Positions 18,070 through 26,999 of a DNA stretch of 64,000 bases are shown piece after piece. The DNA lies in contig JAGVLS010000018.1 of NCBI GenBank assembly GCA_020054205.1, positions 274,188-338,187 on the forward strand, read 5' to 3'. The notes under the pieces were generated by a model. The model was not told where the DNA came from, did not search any database, and was given only the letters and a program-made list of their open reading frames with translations. Every line of letters begins with the position of its first letter. Position 1 is the first letter of the stretch. Both the position numbers and the translations under genes were made by a program. Origin of the DNA: Candidatus Obscuribacterales bacterium (GTDB taxonomy: Bacteria; Cyanobacteriota; Vampirovibrionia; Obscuribacterales; Obscuribacteraceae).

Positions 18070-19289
18070 ACTTTTGAATAAGTGTGCTTTGTTGGTTTTT
18101 TTGCAATTTGTTCTTGTTTTTCGACTAAGGCTAATACTTGCTCAAAATCTAGTGGAATTTTGTTTTCTAAGTCCATGTCTAGCCCTTTCCCCAAGGCTAA
18201 TAATATTTCTTCTTGAGCTGCTTTCTTTTTGCCTCTTTGCATAAATACATCAACTTTTACTATGCGAGCAATAACAGAAGAATCATCAAATTCTAGAGCA
18301 CGATCTGAGGCGTTAAGAGCACCTTCTAGATCTTTATCAGCTACAGCAGATAACGCTGCAGCACTCAAGAAAATAGCTTTCAATATTGCATCTGAATGTA
18401 TATGGTCGCTTAAAGCAATAAAAGATTTTTGTGCATCTTTAAAATTACGTTTGAAATAACTTAAATAAGCAAACAGGAAACGACAATGCAATGATTCTGA
18501 TGAAATTGAACGTAATTTATTTAGTTGAGCTTGTGCCTTATCAGGTAAACCAGCTTGACTGTATAGTATTGCTAAAGTAGATATGAGCTTTAGATTGTTT
18601 GGACTGTCTTGCAATATATCCAATGTTTGTTTTAGTTTTAGGGCAATTTGTGGACGACTCAAACCAGCAAAAATAAGACGAAGTTTTTCGCTTCTTATTG
18701 TAAGTAAGAATAATATTGCTGCAATGCTAGTGGATATAAAAATTGTTATACACGTATCGTTTGGTAGCAATGCTGTTAGATGCCACAATGAACTAGGTAG
18801 TCCTAAAAAGGCAATTGTGGGTTCTATAATTAAACATGCAAACAAAATAAATACTGACGAATAACCAATTAAAGTTGCAAGATATGGATGTGGACGAAAA
18901 ATAAGAGCAGGTAAAATTATTAGCGCAATAAAAATCTGCACAAGAAATCCAGCTAAAAATGAAATCAAAATACTTTCAGTATTTAGATCAACAATATTCA
19001 AGCTATACCAGAGCAAGCTATAAAATGAACTCTGAACATGCCCACCCAAATACCCACAAATGGTTGTTGTAGTTTTTAGACTGGCATATTGAATTAATGG
19101 ATAAATAACAAATAGTGTTAGACGGAAAATAAATGCTCTATCTTCGTCATTTAGATCTTCTTGTTTTAAACGTTCTCGATTAGTCCAAATATTATATAAA
19201 GTACTAATTGTTACTAATATAACAACTGCACCTATTATTGATAGATAAAGCTTAGGCATAACTAATTCTGACATGTGTAGAGAAGTCAT
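18066..19289 (-). CDS. membrane protein with TPR-like cytoplasmic tail
   Basis: 407 residues. The first half has about five hydrophobic helices (near 10-30, 48-66, 95-125, 135-160 and 172-195). From about residue 215 a soluble helical part follows the TPR pattern: LISTLAILYSQAGLPDKAQAQLNK and LFAYLSYFKRNFKDAQKSF are typical TPR helix pairs, with further ALNASDRALEFDDSS-like units. TPR tails usually hold partner proteins. The membrane part resembles no family I can name. Several Met codons near the N-terminus make the start uncertain. Confidence 0.72.
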   Translation of the reverse strand: MTSLHMSELVMPKLYLSIIGAVVILVTISTLYNIWTNRERLKQEDLNDEDRAFIFRLTLFVIYPLIQYASLKTTTTICGYLGGHVQSSFYSLLWYSLNIVDLNTESILISFLAGFLVQIFIALIILPALIFRPHPYLATLIGYSSVFILFACLIIEPTIAFLGLPSSLWHLTALLPNDTCITIFISTSIAAILFLLTIRSEKLRLIFAGLSRPQIALKLKQTLDILQDSPNNLKLISTLAILYSQAGLPDKAQAQLNKLRSISSESLHCRFLFAYLSYFKRNFKDAQKSFIALSDHIHSDAILKAIFLSAAALSAVADKDLEGALNASDRALEFDDSSVIARIVKVDVFMQRGKKKAAQEEILLALGKGLDMDLENKIPLDFEQVLALVEKQEQIAKKPTKHTYSKV

Positions 19290-19402
19290 TATAGAGATGA
19301 AAGCAGGTTTTAGCCTGAAAGAAAGTTATTGATAAACTCTTTATAGATTAATACTCACGAAATTGGGAATGTTAAGTTTAAATAGGAGGGAGAAAGTACT
19401 AC

Positions 19403-20662
19403 ATGACATCCGAGTCTAAACCAATTCGTTTAGGCGATATGCTCTTAGATGCTGGCTTATTATCTGAGCAAGACTTACATGAAGCTGCGCAATTGGCTAT
19501 TGAGATATCTTTGCCATTGGGCAAAGTTTTGGTTATGTCGGGTTTTATTGGTGAGGTGCTATTACAAAAGGTAATTCAAGCTCAATCAATGGTAAAAGAT
19601 CAGCTTATTACTATGAGTATGGCTCGCGATGCTATTAAGGTTGTTGCTAATGAAGGAATACCACTTGATGTTGCTTTAGTTAGGTTAGGATTTGTTCCAC
19701 ACGAAACCCAAACAACCAATAAATTAGGAGAACTTTTATTAGACTCCGGTATCGTTAGCTATGAACAAATTAATGATGCTTTGAAATCGACAGCTGATAC
19801 GGGACTGCCCTTAGGAAGAGTATTAGTTTTAACTGGGCATCTGAAAGAAGAAATTTTATGGGCGGCTTTAAATGCACAAGTATTAATTAGAGATGGAAAA
19901 ATTACTCGTCAGCAAGCAATTGCTGGATTAAAATCAGCTCTTCGTCGTCATTTAAGTATTGAACAAGCTCTAGATGAACATGGCATATTAAGACCAGGCT
20001 CTCACAATAAGATAAAACTGGGCGAATTGTTAGTAATGTCTTCTGTCTTGAAAGAAAGCGATATTATGGATGCGCTTGAACTGGGCATACTCCACAATAA
20101 GCCTTTAGGGCAAGTTTTGACAGAAAAAAAATTGATAAATAAAGATACTCTGGCTTCAGCACTGAGATTACAAGAAATGGTGGACAATGGAACTTTGTCA
20201 CCAGTTGGATCAGCAGAAGTTTTAAAACAGATTCATATCAATGGACTATCGATTGTACAAGCTGTAGCAGAACTTGGTTTGTTACCGCAAAGGTCGCATG
20301 AGACAGTTCGTTTAGGTGAATTATTGAAATTAGCAGGTCTTATTACCGAACCTGATATTCAAGAAGCTCTTAGACTGAGTTTGAAAAATTCATCACTGGT
20401 TGGAAAAATTCTACTTATATCTGGACTCATCGATGAACATACATTGCATGCAGCACTGCGCTGTCAGTTTTTGTTGAGAGAAGGTTTTTTGAAACAAGAA
20501 CAAGCAATTATTGCTTTGCATTATTGTCAGAGACTACAGTGTTCATTAGATGATGCTTTAGATGAATTGGGTTGGACTGTATCAACTAGGCGAAGGCTTG
20601 ATCCAGAATTAGGAATGATTGGCAATGTTAATCAAGACAATTCAGGCTCAAGACCTAATTAG
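19403..20662 (+). CDS. four-repeat MshEN-like protein, possible c-di-GMP receptor
   Basis: 419 residues built from four repeats of about 97-100 residues, starting near 9, 106, 205 and 303. Each begins with [RK]LGxxL.xxG..xExxI..AL and contains a second copy about 27 residues on (PLGKVLVMSG, PLGRVLVLTG, PLGQVLTEKK, LVGKILLISG). This is the paired RLGxxLxxxG...Lxxx motif of the MshEN domain, which binds c-di-GMP at the N-terminus of GspE/MshE ATPases. Here no ATPase follows; the repeats are the whole protein. No membrane segment or signal peptide. Start ATG after AGGAGG. Binding of c-di-GMP is inference from the motif. Confidence 0.75.
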   Translation: MTSESKPIRLGDMLLDAGLLSEQDLHEAAQLAIEISLPLGKVLVMSGFIGEVLLQKVIQAQSMVKDQLITMSMARDAIKVVANEGIPLDVALVRLGFVPHETQTTNKLGELLLDSGIVSYEQINDALKSTADTGLPLGRVLVLTGHLKEEILWAALNAQVLIRDGKITRQQAIAGLKSALRRHLSIEQALDEHGILRPGSHNKIKLGELLVMSSVLKESDIMDALELGILHNKPLGQVLTEKKLINKDTLASALRLQEMVDNGTLSPVGSAEVLKQIHINGLSIVQAVAELGLLPQRSHETVRLGELLKLAGLITEPDIQEALRLSLKNSSLVGKILLISGLIDEHTLHAALRCQFLLREGFLKQEQAIIALHYCQRLQCSLDDALDELGWTVSTRRRLDPELGMIGNVNQDNSGSRPN

Positions 20663-21393
20663 TGTCCAAAAATTCTAATTAATAATACAGAAGCAAAATA
20701 TAAACAAACTAATGCTGCCATAACAATCAACATTGAAAATACTGTTGGATCTGGAGTGACTACAGCTGCCACAATAGCTGACCCCAATATGGCATAGCGA
20801 GAAGCTGACAACATTTGTTTTGAACTTATCAAATCTGTAAAAGATAATGCAAACAAAATAAGTGGTAATTGAAAACATAATCCCATGTATAAAATTACTG
20901 TGATAACTAATGATATGTAGAAATCAAGCCTTTGATGAATAGGAGCCATGCTTTGTCCAAAATTGCCAAAAAATGAAAGCATTGGTGGTAGTACAAGATA
21001 ATAAGCAAAAGCACTGCCAGATAAAAATAGTAATGGTGCTCCAATAATAATAGGAATTAAGATTTGTTTTTCGTTGCGCTTTAATCCTGGTAAAACAAAT
21101 TGAGTTATTTCAAAAAGAATGAGTGGAGAAGCTAAGATAATTGCTATATAAAAAGCAACTTTGAAAAATACAAATAATGGCTCTTCTAAAGAAAGAGCTT
21201 GAAATTGGATATTGGTAGCTGGTTTTTCTAAAAAGACAATGACATGGTTGGCAAATAATAAAGCAATAGAAAAAGCAATGGCTAAATAGAGAGCACTTCT
21301 TAAAACCCGATTCCTGAGTTCATCTAAATGATCGATAAGGCTCATTGTCGAATCTCTGTTTTCTATTGGATTTTCAGATGTTTCATTGTTCAT
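20659..21393 (-). CDS. tatC: Sec-independent translocase subunit TatC
   Basis: Core receptor of the twin-arginine translocase, exporting folded proteins across the inner membrane. SLIDHLDELRNRVLRS near residues 18-33 is the conserved cytoplasmic N-terminus with its Glu/Leu-Arg motif, followed by six membrane helices and GLKRNEKQILIP in the loop before helix 3. At 244 residues the length is typical. No tatA or tatB is in the window. The stop overlaps the MshEN-like gene by 4 nt; it follows the RNA methyltransferase by 9 nt and is probably co-transcribed. Confidence 0.95.
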   Translation of the reverse strand: MNNETSENPIENRDSTMSLIDHLDELRNRVLRSALYLAIAFSIALLFANHVIVFLEKPATNIQFQALSLEEPLFVFFKVAFYIAIILASPLILFEITQFVLPGLKRNEKQILIPIIIGAPLLFLSGSAFAYYLVLPPMLSFFGNFGQSMAPIHQRLDFYISLVITVILYMGLCFQLPLILFALSFTDLISSKQMLSASRYAILGSAIVAAVVTPDPTVFSMLIVMAALVCLYFASVLLIRIFGH

Positions 21394-21402
21394 TGTATTA
21401 GC

Positions 21403-22191
21403 TTATTTTTTCTCACTAAGACGTTGTTGATATGCTTCGTACAAAATAATACCAGCAGAAATTGCTACATTTAAAGATTCGACATTTTCATTCATGGGAA
21501 TGCTGATTTTTTCGTGGGCAGATGAGATGGCAAGTTTGGATAATCCTTGCCCTTCACTACCAAATATAAATGCACTAGCTCCTTTTAAATTAGCTTTATT
21601 GTAGGGTGTTTTAGCACTAGCATCGGCTGCAATAATTTTTATATTTTGCTTTTTAAGTAAATCCAATAAGGTTTCAATTTCAATATCAAATGCAATTGGC
21701 AAACCAAATAATGTGCCCATTGCTGAGCGAACCACTTTTGGGTTATAAAGACTGGCGCATCCTTTGGTTAAAACTATACCAGTGGCAGATGTAGCAAGTG
21801 CTGTGCGAATAATAGTACCTATATTGCCTGGATCTTGAATTGATTCAGCTATAACAATAAATGGAGTGTGATTTGATTCAAATATTGCCTGAATAGAATT
21901 TGTTGGAATTTTTGCTACAGCAATTATTTCACATGAAGTGTCTGTCGTAGCTAGTTGTTCTAACTGCTTATCATTGGTTGTGAATATTTCTTGTGTCGAG
22001 ATTCCTGATGGTAAATTATTTGTTTTACAAAATGAATTGCTACAAACAACTTGTTCTATTTCAATATTGTATTTAATCGCCTCATGCAAGCACTTTTGCC
22101 CTTCAATCAAAAACAAGCTTTGCTCTTCGCGTGCTTTTTGTGTATGTAAGGACTTGATTTTTTTTGCAAGAGTATTTGACAGTGGTTTCAT
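21403..22191 (-). CDS. TrmH/SpoU-family RNA 2'-O-methyltransferase
   Basis: SAM-dependent RNA ribose methyltransferase with the knotted SPOUT fold. 262 residues: an N-terminal substrate-binding part (residues 1-100), then VIAESIQDPGNIGTIIRTA (motif 1 with catalytic Arg), FIFGSEGQGLS (motif 2) and ISIPMNENVESLNVAISAGI (motif 3 of the SAM knot). All three motifs are intact. The target (rRNA or tRNA) cannot be read from sequence. Position directly after rplT suggests ribosome maturation. Confidence 0.92.
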   Translation of the reverse strand: MKPLSNTLAKKIKSLHTQKAREEQSLFLIEGQKCLHEAIKYNIEIEQVVCSNSFCKTNNLPSGISTQEIFTTNDKQLEQLATTDTSCEIIAVAKIPTNSIQAIFESNHTPFIVIAESIQDPGNIGTIIRTALATSATGIVLTKGCASLYNPKVVRSAMGTLFGLPIAFDIEIETLLDLLKKQNIKIIAADASAKTPYNKANLKGASAFIFGSEGQGLSKLAISSAHEKISIPMNENVESLNVAISAGIILYEAYQQRLSEKK

Positions 22192-22238
22192 ATCAATAAA
22201 TCCACTCCAAATAGTTGTTTTGCATCACGTATTTTTAT

Positions 22239-22589
22239 TTAGCCTTTTTTGGCTATCTCAATCAATTGTGTAAAGGCGTTATTGTCGTGAATAGCCATTT
22301 CAGCTAGTGCTTTACGATTGAGGTTGATTTGTGCTTTGTTCAATTTATTCATGAAAAAGCTGTAGCTCATATTGTGTTCACGGCAAGCTGCATTGATACG
22401 TGTAATCCAGAGTCTACGGAAATCACGTTTGCGTTTTCTGCGATCGCGATAAGCATTGCGAAAAGCTGAAATAACTGCTTGGTTTGCTGCAATAAATAAA
22501 GTTGATTTAGAACCGCGAAAACCTTTGGCGAACTTTAGTATCTTTTTGTGTCTCTTTTGGAGAACATTGCCACGTTTTACTCTTGCCAT
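22239..22589 (-). CDS. rplT: 50S ribosomal protein L20
   Basis: Large-subunit assembly protein binding 23S rRNA early. 116 residues, starting [19 protein letters not shown] and continuing with the conserved [19 protein letters not shown]. Ribosome site AGGAG 8 nt before the ATG. Third gene of the infC-rpmI-rplT operon, separated from rpmI by an unusual 104-nt spacer. Confidence 0.99.
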   Translation of the reverse strand: MARVKRGNVLQKRHKKILKFAKGFRGSKSTLFIAANQAVISAFRNAYRDRRKRKRDFRRLWITRINAACREHNMSYSFFMNKLNKAQINLNRKALAEMAIHDNNAFTQLIEIAKKG

Positions 22590-22693
22590 TTTGAATCTCC
22601 TACTTATTCATTAGTGAATTTATTTGTTTATGCCCTGGTCGTCGGGGAGGAGTTCCCTTAGACGCTTGAGACATGTTTTTTGAATGATTTATA
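22590..22693 (-). promoter_or_regulatory. structured GC-rich spacer between rpmI and rplT
   Basis: A 104-nt gap inside an otherwise compact ribosomal operon. Its middle (about 22633-22668) is clearly richer in G and C than the surrounding AT-rich DNA and includes short complementary segments such as GGGA/TCCC. L20 represses its own operon in E. coli and B. subtilis by binding leader RNA that mimics its rRNA site, so an L20-binding element is a reasonable guess. I cannot draw a confident fold. Confidence 0.35.
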
Positions 22694-22903
22694 TTAACGA
22701 AGGTATTTCTTATAAGGAAACATTTCCAGAACATGTTTAGTGAATTCTGGGGCTACTTCTCTCCAACCGCGCAAATTACGCTTTTTATCAGCTGACTTCC
22801 ACTCATTAAGATGGCGTCGACCGCCTTTTTTACGTAAAACTTTGCCGGTGGCGGTTATTTTAAAACGCCTGGCAGCAGCTTTATTTGTTTTCATCTTAGG
22901 CAT
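22694..22903 (-). CDS. rpmI: 50S ribosomal protein L35
   Basis: Small basic protein of the large subunit, 69 residues. [17 protein letters not shown] and [13 protein letters not shown] are the conserved L35 signatures. GGAGAGAATCT precedes the ATG. It sits 30 nt after infC in the classic infC-rpmI-rplT order. Confidence 0.98.
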   Translation of the reverse strand: MPKMKTNKAAARRFKITATGKVLRKKGGRRHLNEWKSADKKRNLRGWREVAPEFTKHVLEMFPYKKYLR

Positions 22904-22933
22904 AGATTCTCTCCATTATGCTTAATGTGCTCT

Positions 22934-23497
22934 TTATGTTTTTCTTTGCGGATTTGGAGCAAGAATCATAATAACACTTTTACCTTCTATTTTTGGCTCT
23001 CTGTCAATGATTGCATAATCTTTTAGATCATTAAAAAAACGTTCGGCTAAATCCATAGCCATCTGCGCATGCTGAATTTCACGACCTCTAAGCATAATTA
23101 GTACTTTGGTCTTATCACCATCAGTAAGAAATTTTTGAGTATTTCTTACTCTTACTTGGTAGTCATGCTCTTTGATTTGGTAGCCCATCTTGACTTCTTT
23201 GACATCTATAATGTGATGCTTTTTCTTAGCTTCACGAGCCCGTTTGTCCTGTTCAAATTTAAAACGTCCATAATCCATAATGCGAGCGACAGGAGGACTG
23301 GCATCTGGCTGAACTAAGAATAAATCAAGACCTCTTTCTTTGGCTGTGGCTAAGGCTTCCCTGGTTGCCACAATTCCGAGTTGTGTGCCTTCTTCATCTA
23401 TCAAACGAACTTCTCTTTCTCTAATTCGTTCGTTAAGTAAAGGTAATTCTTTTTTTGGCTCTGGTTTACGTAATTCTGGTTTATCTGGTGTGTTCAA
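22934..23497 (-). CDS. infC: translation initiation factor IF-3
   Basis: Binds the 30S subunit and checks start codon and initiator tRNA. 187 residues: N-domain with NERIREREVRLIDEEG and the conserved LDLFLVQPDASPPVARIMDYG-FKFEQ, linker, then C-domain with IKEHDYQVRVRN and KVLIMLRGREIQH. It begins with TTG, with AGGAG about 13 nt upstream and no ATG, GTG or ATT in frame nearby. IF-3 genes often use poor start codons, which lets the factor repress its own translation. It follows tRNA-Leu by 55 nt. Confidence 0.98.
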   Translation of the reverse strand: MNTPDKPELRKPEPKKELPLLNERIREREVRLIDEEGTQLGIVATREALATAKERGLDLFLVQPDASPPVARIMDYGRFKFEQDKRAREAKKKHHIIDVKEVKMGYQIKEHDYQVRVRNTQKFLTDGDKTKVLIMLRGREIQHAQMAMDLAERFFNDLKDYAIIDREPKIEGKSVIMILAPNPQRKT

Positions 23498-23552
23498 GCT
23501 GTAACTATTTCTCCTAATTTTCTATCTAAATCTAATTCAATTATCAATCATT

Positions 23553-23635
23553 TGCCGAAGGTGGGACTTGAACCCACAAGAGCTAGTGCTCACTACGCTC
23601 TGAACGTAGCGTGTTTGCCATTTCACCACTTCGGC
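23553..23635 (-). tRNA. tRNA-Leu (CAG)
   Basis: Cloverleaf on the minus strand: acceptor GCCGAAG/CTTCGGC, anticodon stem CTACG/CGTAG with loop TTCAGAG (anticodon CAG, reading CTG), long variable arm GAGC-ACTA-GCTC typical of class II tRNAs, and T-arm GTGGG-TTCAAGT-CCCAC. The discriminator base is A; CCA is not encoded (next bases are AAT). It lies between rpsR and infC on the same strand, so it is probably cut from the operon transcript. Confidence 0.96.
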
Positions 23636-23733
23636 ATGGTTCTAATATCAATAGCTCCCACATTTCGAGTAGCACAAAGTTTAGCACAAAGTAAATTGTA
23701 ACTCATATTTGGCTGTATTCCACTATTGATAAT

Positions 23734-23982
23734 CTAACCATCTGCCGTGAATGGCATTAAAGCTATTTCTCTAGATCTTTTTATTGCAACTGTTAAAGCA
23801 CGTTGATGTCCAGCACAATTACCGGAAATACGTCTTGGCAATATTTTGCCTCTTTCGGTCACATATTTTTTTAAGCGATTTGGATCTTTGTAATCAATAA
23901 AATCTACCTTGTCAGCGCAAAAATTACATGTTTTGCGTCTGCGTGGAGGTGAACCTGCATTATCCATTTGATTGTAAGCCAT
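23734..23982 (-). CDS. rpsR: 30S ribosomal protein S18
   Basis: Small-subunit protein that pairs with S6. 82 residues; [20 protein letters not shown] contains a CxxC pair suggesting the zinc-type S18, then [30 protein letters not shown], the family signature. GGAGAGAAG precedes the ATG. It lies 19 nt downstream of ssb. Confidence 0.98.
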   Translation of the reverse strand: MAYNQMDNAGSPPRRRKTCNFCADKVDFIDYKDPNRLKKYVTERGKILPRRISGNCAGHQRALTVAIKRSREIALMPFTADG

Positions 23983-24001
23983 TTATACTTCTCTCCTATT
24001 C

Positions 24002-24448
24002 CTAAAATGGAATTTCATCTTCATTAGCAAAAATTGCATCAATATCTTCTTTTTGAGTAGTTTTAGCTCGAGCACTAGTTTTACTAGCTGCATGAGCAAA
24101 ATCACCCTCACTATTTCCTTGAGATGTTGTTTGACTTAGATTTTCTACATAACTAGCATCAATTTCAGCATCTCTTCTTTTTTGTCCTTCGGTATTTGTG
24201 TAATTGCTTATTTGTATTCTGCCATCAACAGCCACCAAATCACCTTTTTTAATTTGTGTTGCACAGCGTTCTGCTAATTCACGCCATGTAACTACTTTTA
24301 CAGTTTGTGTTTCTACTGTGCCGTCAGCCTTTGCTGGGGACTCTACGGCAATAGCAAATTCTGTTACAGCAACATTTGTGTTTGGTGTAAATCGTTTTTC
24401 TGGCTGACGAACAACTCGTCCTGATACTACAATTTTGCTTATACTCAC
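24002..24448 (-). CDS. ssb: single-stranded DNA-binding protein
   Basis: OB-fold protein coating ssDNA in replication and repair. 148 residues: N-terminal OB fold (KIVVSGRVVRQPEKRFT, VVTWRELAERCATQIKKGDLVAVDGRIQ), a flexible tail from about residue 105, and the acidic tip DEDEIPF-type ending (NEDEIPF) that recruits partner proteins. It begins with GTG at 24448 preceded by GAGG. Lies between rpsF and rpsR, a common arrangement. Confidence 0.97.
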   Translation of the reverse strand: MSISKIVVSGRVVRQPEKRFTPNTNVAVTEFAIAVESPAKADGTVETQTVKVVTWRELAERCATQIKKGDLVAVDGRIQISNYTNTEGQKRRDAEIDASYVENLSQTTSQGNSEGDFAHAASKTSARAKTTQKEDIDAIFANEDEIPF

Positions 24449-24488
24449 ACAATAATCCTCTTAGAAAGATAAGACCGAAAGACAATTT

Positions 24489-24809
24489 CTATAATGTTGT
24501 TCCAACTGCTGCTTCATCTAATACAACAATAATTGAACGAATTATATCTTCGGATAAAGTCATCATCTTTTTTACTGCTGAAACAGATTCTGGAGCTATG
24601 GAAAATCGCATTAAAACAAAAAAGCCATCGCGCATCTTTTTAACTTCATAAGCTAAGCGGCGACGTCCTTTCTTTTCTGTTGCAATTATATTGCCCCCTA
24701 AGCCTTTAATATATTCTTCAACAGATGCTACAGCACGATCTGCTGCTTCATCGTCAATATTAGGCCGGATTATAAAAACAGATTCGTATTTGATATTTTT
24801 ATTGGTCAA
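24489..24809 (-). CDS. rpsF: 30S ribosomal protein S6
   Basis: Partner of S18 in the small subunit. YESVFIIRPNIDDEAADRAV opens the ferredoxin-like fold, and RRRLAYEVKKMRDGFFVLMRF is the conserved middle. I place the start at the TTG at 24809 (106 residues), because GGGGGA lies 7 nt upstream; the frame is also open to a TTG at 24830, but that start would have no ribosome site. First gene of the rpsF-ssb-rpsR cluster. Confidence 0.97.
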   Translation of the reverse strand: MTNKNIKYESVFIIRPNIDDEAADRAVASVEEYIKGLGGNIIATEKKGRRRLAYEVKKMRDGFFVLMRFSIAPESVSAVKKMMTLSEDIIRSIIVVLDEAAVGTTL

Positions 24810-24875
24810 AATAATATCCCCCGTGGTCAAAATGTCCTTACTTTAAGGCAAGGGAAAGGTTTATATAGGCGGTTT

Positions 24876-24884
24876 ATTATAGCA
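24876..24884 (-). promoter_or_regulatory. extended -10 promoter for rpsF operon
   Basis: Minus strand reads TGCTATAAT: a perfect TATAAT hexamer (24876-24881) with the TG of an extended -10 one base upstream. No good -35 is seen. It predicts a transcript start near 24869, about 60 nt before rpsF. Confidence 0.6.
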
Positions 24885-24961
24885 AGATTTCTCATTTTAT
24901 TTGCTGATTAGAGAGCTTTTCTAGTTAATAGAGAGTAATTCATTAATATTTTCCATTTAAG

Positions 24962-24974
24962 GGGGATTTTCCCC
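24962..24974. promoter_or_regulatory. small GGGGA/TCCCC dyad between divergent genes
   Basis: GGGGA-TTT-TCCCC between the rpsF promoter and the LysM-protein gene. It could be an operator or a small hairpin; no T-run follows on either strand, so it is not a terminator. Confidence 0.25.
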
Positions 24975-25015
24975 ATTATTAGTTTGACTTAGGTAGTTGA
25001 CATCAGTAGAGTATT

Positions 25016-25050
25016 CTTACTTATCAAATATTTAATCTTTGATAAGTAAG
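25016..25050 (+). promoter_or_regulatory. perfect 13-bp inverted repeat before the LysM gene
   Basis: CTTACTTATCAAA (25016-25028) and its exact complement (25038-25050) flank a 9-nt loop, ending 19 nt before the ATG at 25070. TTGACA lies about 20 nt upstream of the repeat (24998), a good -35. The dyad either overlaps the promoter as an operator or forms a hairpin in the 5' leader. It is not followed by T residues. Confidence 0.55.
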
Positions 25051-25069
25051 AGGTATTTATTTTAAGGCC

Positions 25070-26998
25070 ATGCCAATTAATTACAGACCATCTGACCATC
25101 AAGGAGCCGGCGGGGACACTGGCTTAGGTAGCACTGGCAGCGGCACAAAAGAACTTTCATATTCAGGACTATCGGCTGAAGTACAGTCACAGTTTGGACA
25201 AAATGTAGAAACTAGTACTCAGCATATTACGCAAGCTGCCCATGATTTTAAGCTCAATATTGTCTCGGATAAAGGCTTTTTGAATGTGCCGCCAGTAAAA
25301 GGTCTAGAAGTGGCTGGTTTAGCAGCGCCAATAGTACCAGGACAAGAAACAATTTCTCCTATGATTCAATTGATTATGCGTCTACCTGGGGCTATGGGAG
25401 TGACTTCTTCATTTTTTGAGGCGTTAGCTGCTTTATTTTTACCTGGACAAGACTTACTTTCTCAATTTACCCATACACTTTTTAATTTACCCGGTGCAAT
25501 TGCTCATTTGCCAGCAAGTATTGGTTTAGAACATTTTCCTATTAATCTGTCACTATTGCCAGGCAATGCACCATTTTTTTCTAATTTTGGTCATTTATTT
25601 CATCAAAATGCATTTAATCTTACTTTGTCTGATATGAAAACAGGATTGCACCTTAATTCATCTTTTGATCAATTTAGTTCATTTGGTAGAGATAAATTAT
25701 TAACATCAGGAACGGCTGATTTACAAAATCCACAATTTGAAGGGCTTAAAGCAGAAAATTATTTAAAAGATTCATCTCAAACATCGTCAGATTTAGGGCA
25801 AGCACCAATCTCTCAACATGGACAATTATCTGATACTTTATTAGCAGCAGATCCACCTGCATATCGTCCAACAATGGGAGGCTATTACAGTTCTACTGGC
25901 GGTATGCAGCCGCCTTCATCTAGTTTTGGTAGTCCAGCCACAACATCTGGAAATACCTGGGCAGGTACACAATCTAGTATAGGTAATTCAATGGAGGCAT
26001 TGAAAGCAAAGCCTTTATCTATGGATGCCTTTAAAAAATTAAAAGCACCAACGAGCAATAATGTTGTTGATCATATTGGACGTCAGGCAAAAGCAGGACA
26101 TAGTGCAGCACCGCATGCTGGTAATGACATGGCAGCCAGCAAAGCAATAAGCAATAAAACGGTAGATGGTATTTCACATCGCAACATACCTAAAGTTGAA
26201 TATACAAAAAATGTGTCTCCTTCCCATTCGGTGAAACCTCAACAAGGAGAAATTAGTGATCCTGTACAAATTCAAACAAATAGAGAAGTAGCACAAATAA
26301 ACGATCAAGTTGCTCAGTCTTATACTGTTCAGCGTGGTGATTGTTTGTGGGATATTGCACAAAACCAATTAGGTGATCCTTTACGTTGGCGAGAAATATA
26401 TGATTTAAACGTAGATAAGATTGGTTCTGATCCTAATTTGATTTATTCTGGAACCACGCTAGATATGCCAGGGCAGGCTAATTTAACTGCTGATGCTGCT
26501 GGTAATTATGTAGTACAACCAGGTGATAATTTATGGGATATAGCTTCTAAACATTTAGGTGATGGTACTAAATGGGGTGATATATATAAAGCCAATGCTA
26601 GTATTATTGGTGATAATCCACGCTTAATTATGCCTGGACAAGAATTGAATTTAAACATAGATGGAGCAAGTACTGCTACTGCAACGGCAAATAATAGTCC
26701 TTTATCATCTCTGCCAAATAATGATCCTAATTTTGATTTAGGTAATGCTACTCAAAATGGCTACACTGGTAGTCCTATAGAAAATCAAACAAATAATTTT
26801 GCTACTAAAGGCAATACAATGGGCATGAATTCTCTTCCAGCTTCCGACACAGGATTCATAGAGACATCTCTTAATTCTTCGACAATTCCAAATATTGATC
26901 CTGTGAATACTGCAAATAATACAAGTTCAAATAATTCAGTAGTTTCGTCAAATTTAGCTCCTGATTTATCTTTTTTACAAGACAAAAAAGGTAATTAA
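25070..26998 (+). CDS. large hydrophilic protein with two C-terminal LysM domains
   Basis: 642 residues, no signal peptide or clear membrane helix. Residues 1-250 are moderately hydrophobic and unrecognised, 250-410 are Ser/Gly/Pro-rich, then two LysM domains at about 415-465 ([18 protein letters not shown]) and 479-528 ([18 protein letters not shown]), then an Asn/Ser-rich tail of about 110 residues. LysM binds GlcNAc-containing glycans such as peptidoglycan, so the protein probably reaches the envelope by a route I cannot see. Both LysM units have the long WREIYxxN-NPxxIxPG form often found in phage-tail-type and envelope proteins. No tail genes are nearby. Confidence 0.8.
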   Translation: MPINYRPSDHQGAGGDTGLGSTGSGTKELSYSGLSAEVQSQFGQNVETSTQHITQAAHDFKLNIVSDKGFLNVPPVKGLEVAGLAAPIVPGQETISPMIQLIMRLPGAMGVTSSFFEALAALFLPGQDLLSQFTHTLFNLPGAIAHLPASIGLEHFPINLSLLPGNAPFFSNFGHLFHQNAFNLTLSDMKTGLHLNSSFDQFSSFGRDKLLTSGTADLQNPQFEGLKAENYLKDSSQTSSDLGQAPISQHGQLSDTLLAADPPAYRPTMGGYYSSTGGMQPPSSSFGSPATTSGNTWAGTQSSIGNSMEALKAKPLSMDAFKKLKAPTSNNVVDHIGRQAKAGHSAAPHAGNDMAASKAISNKTVDGISHRNIPKVEYTKNVSPSHSVKPQQGEISDPVQIQTNREVAQINDQVAQSYTVQRGDCLWDIAQNQLGDPLRWREIYDLNVDKIGSDPNLIYSGTTLDMPGQANLTADAAGNYVVQPGDNLWDIASKHLGDGTKWGDIYKANASIIGDNPRLIMPGQELNLNIDGASTATATANNSPLSSLPNNDPNFDLGNATQNGYTGSPIENQTNNFATKGNTMGMNSLPASDTGFIETSLNSSTIPNIDPVNTANNTSSNNSVVSSNLAPDLSFLQDKKGN

Positions 26999-26999
26999 A

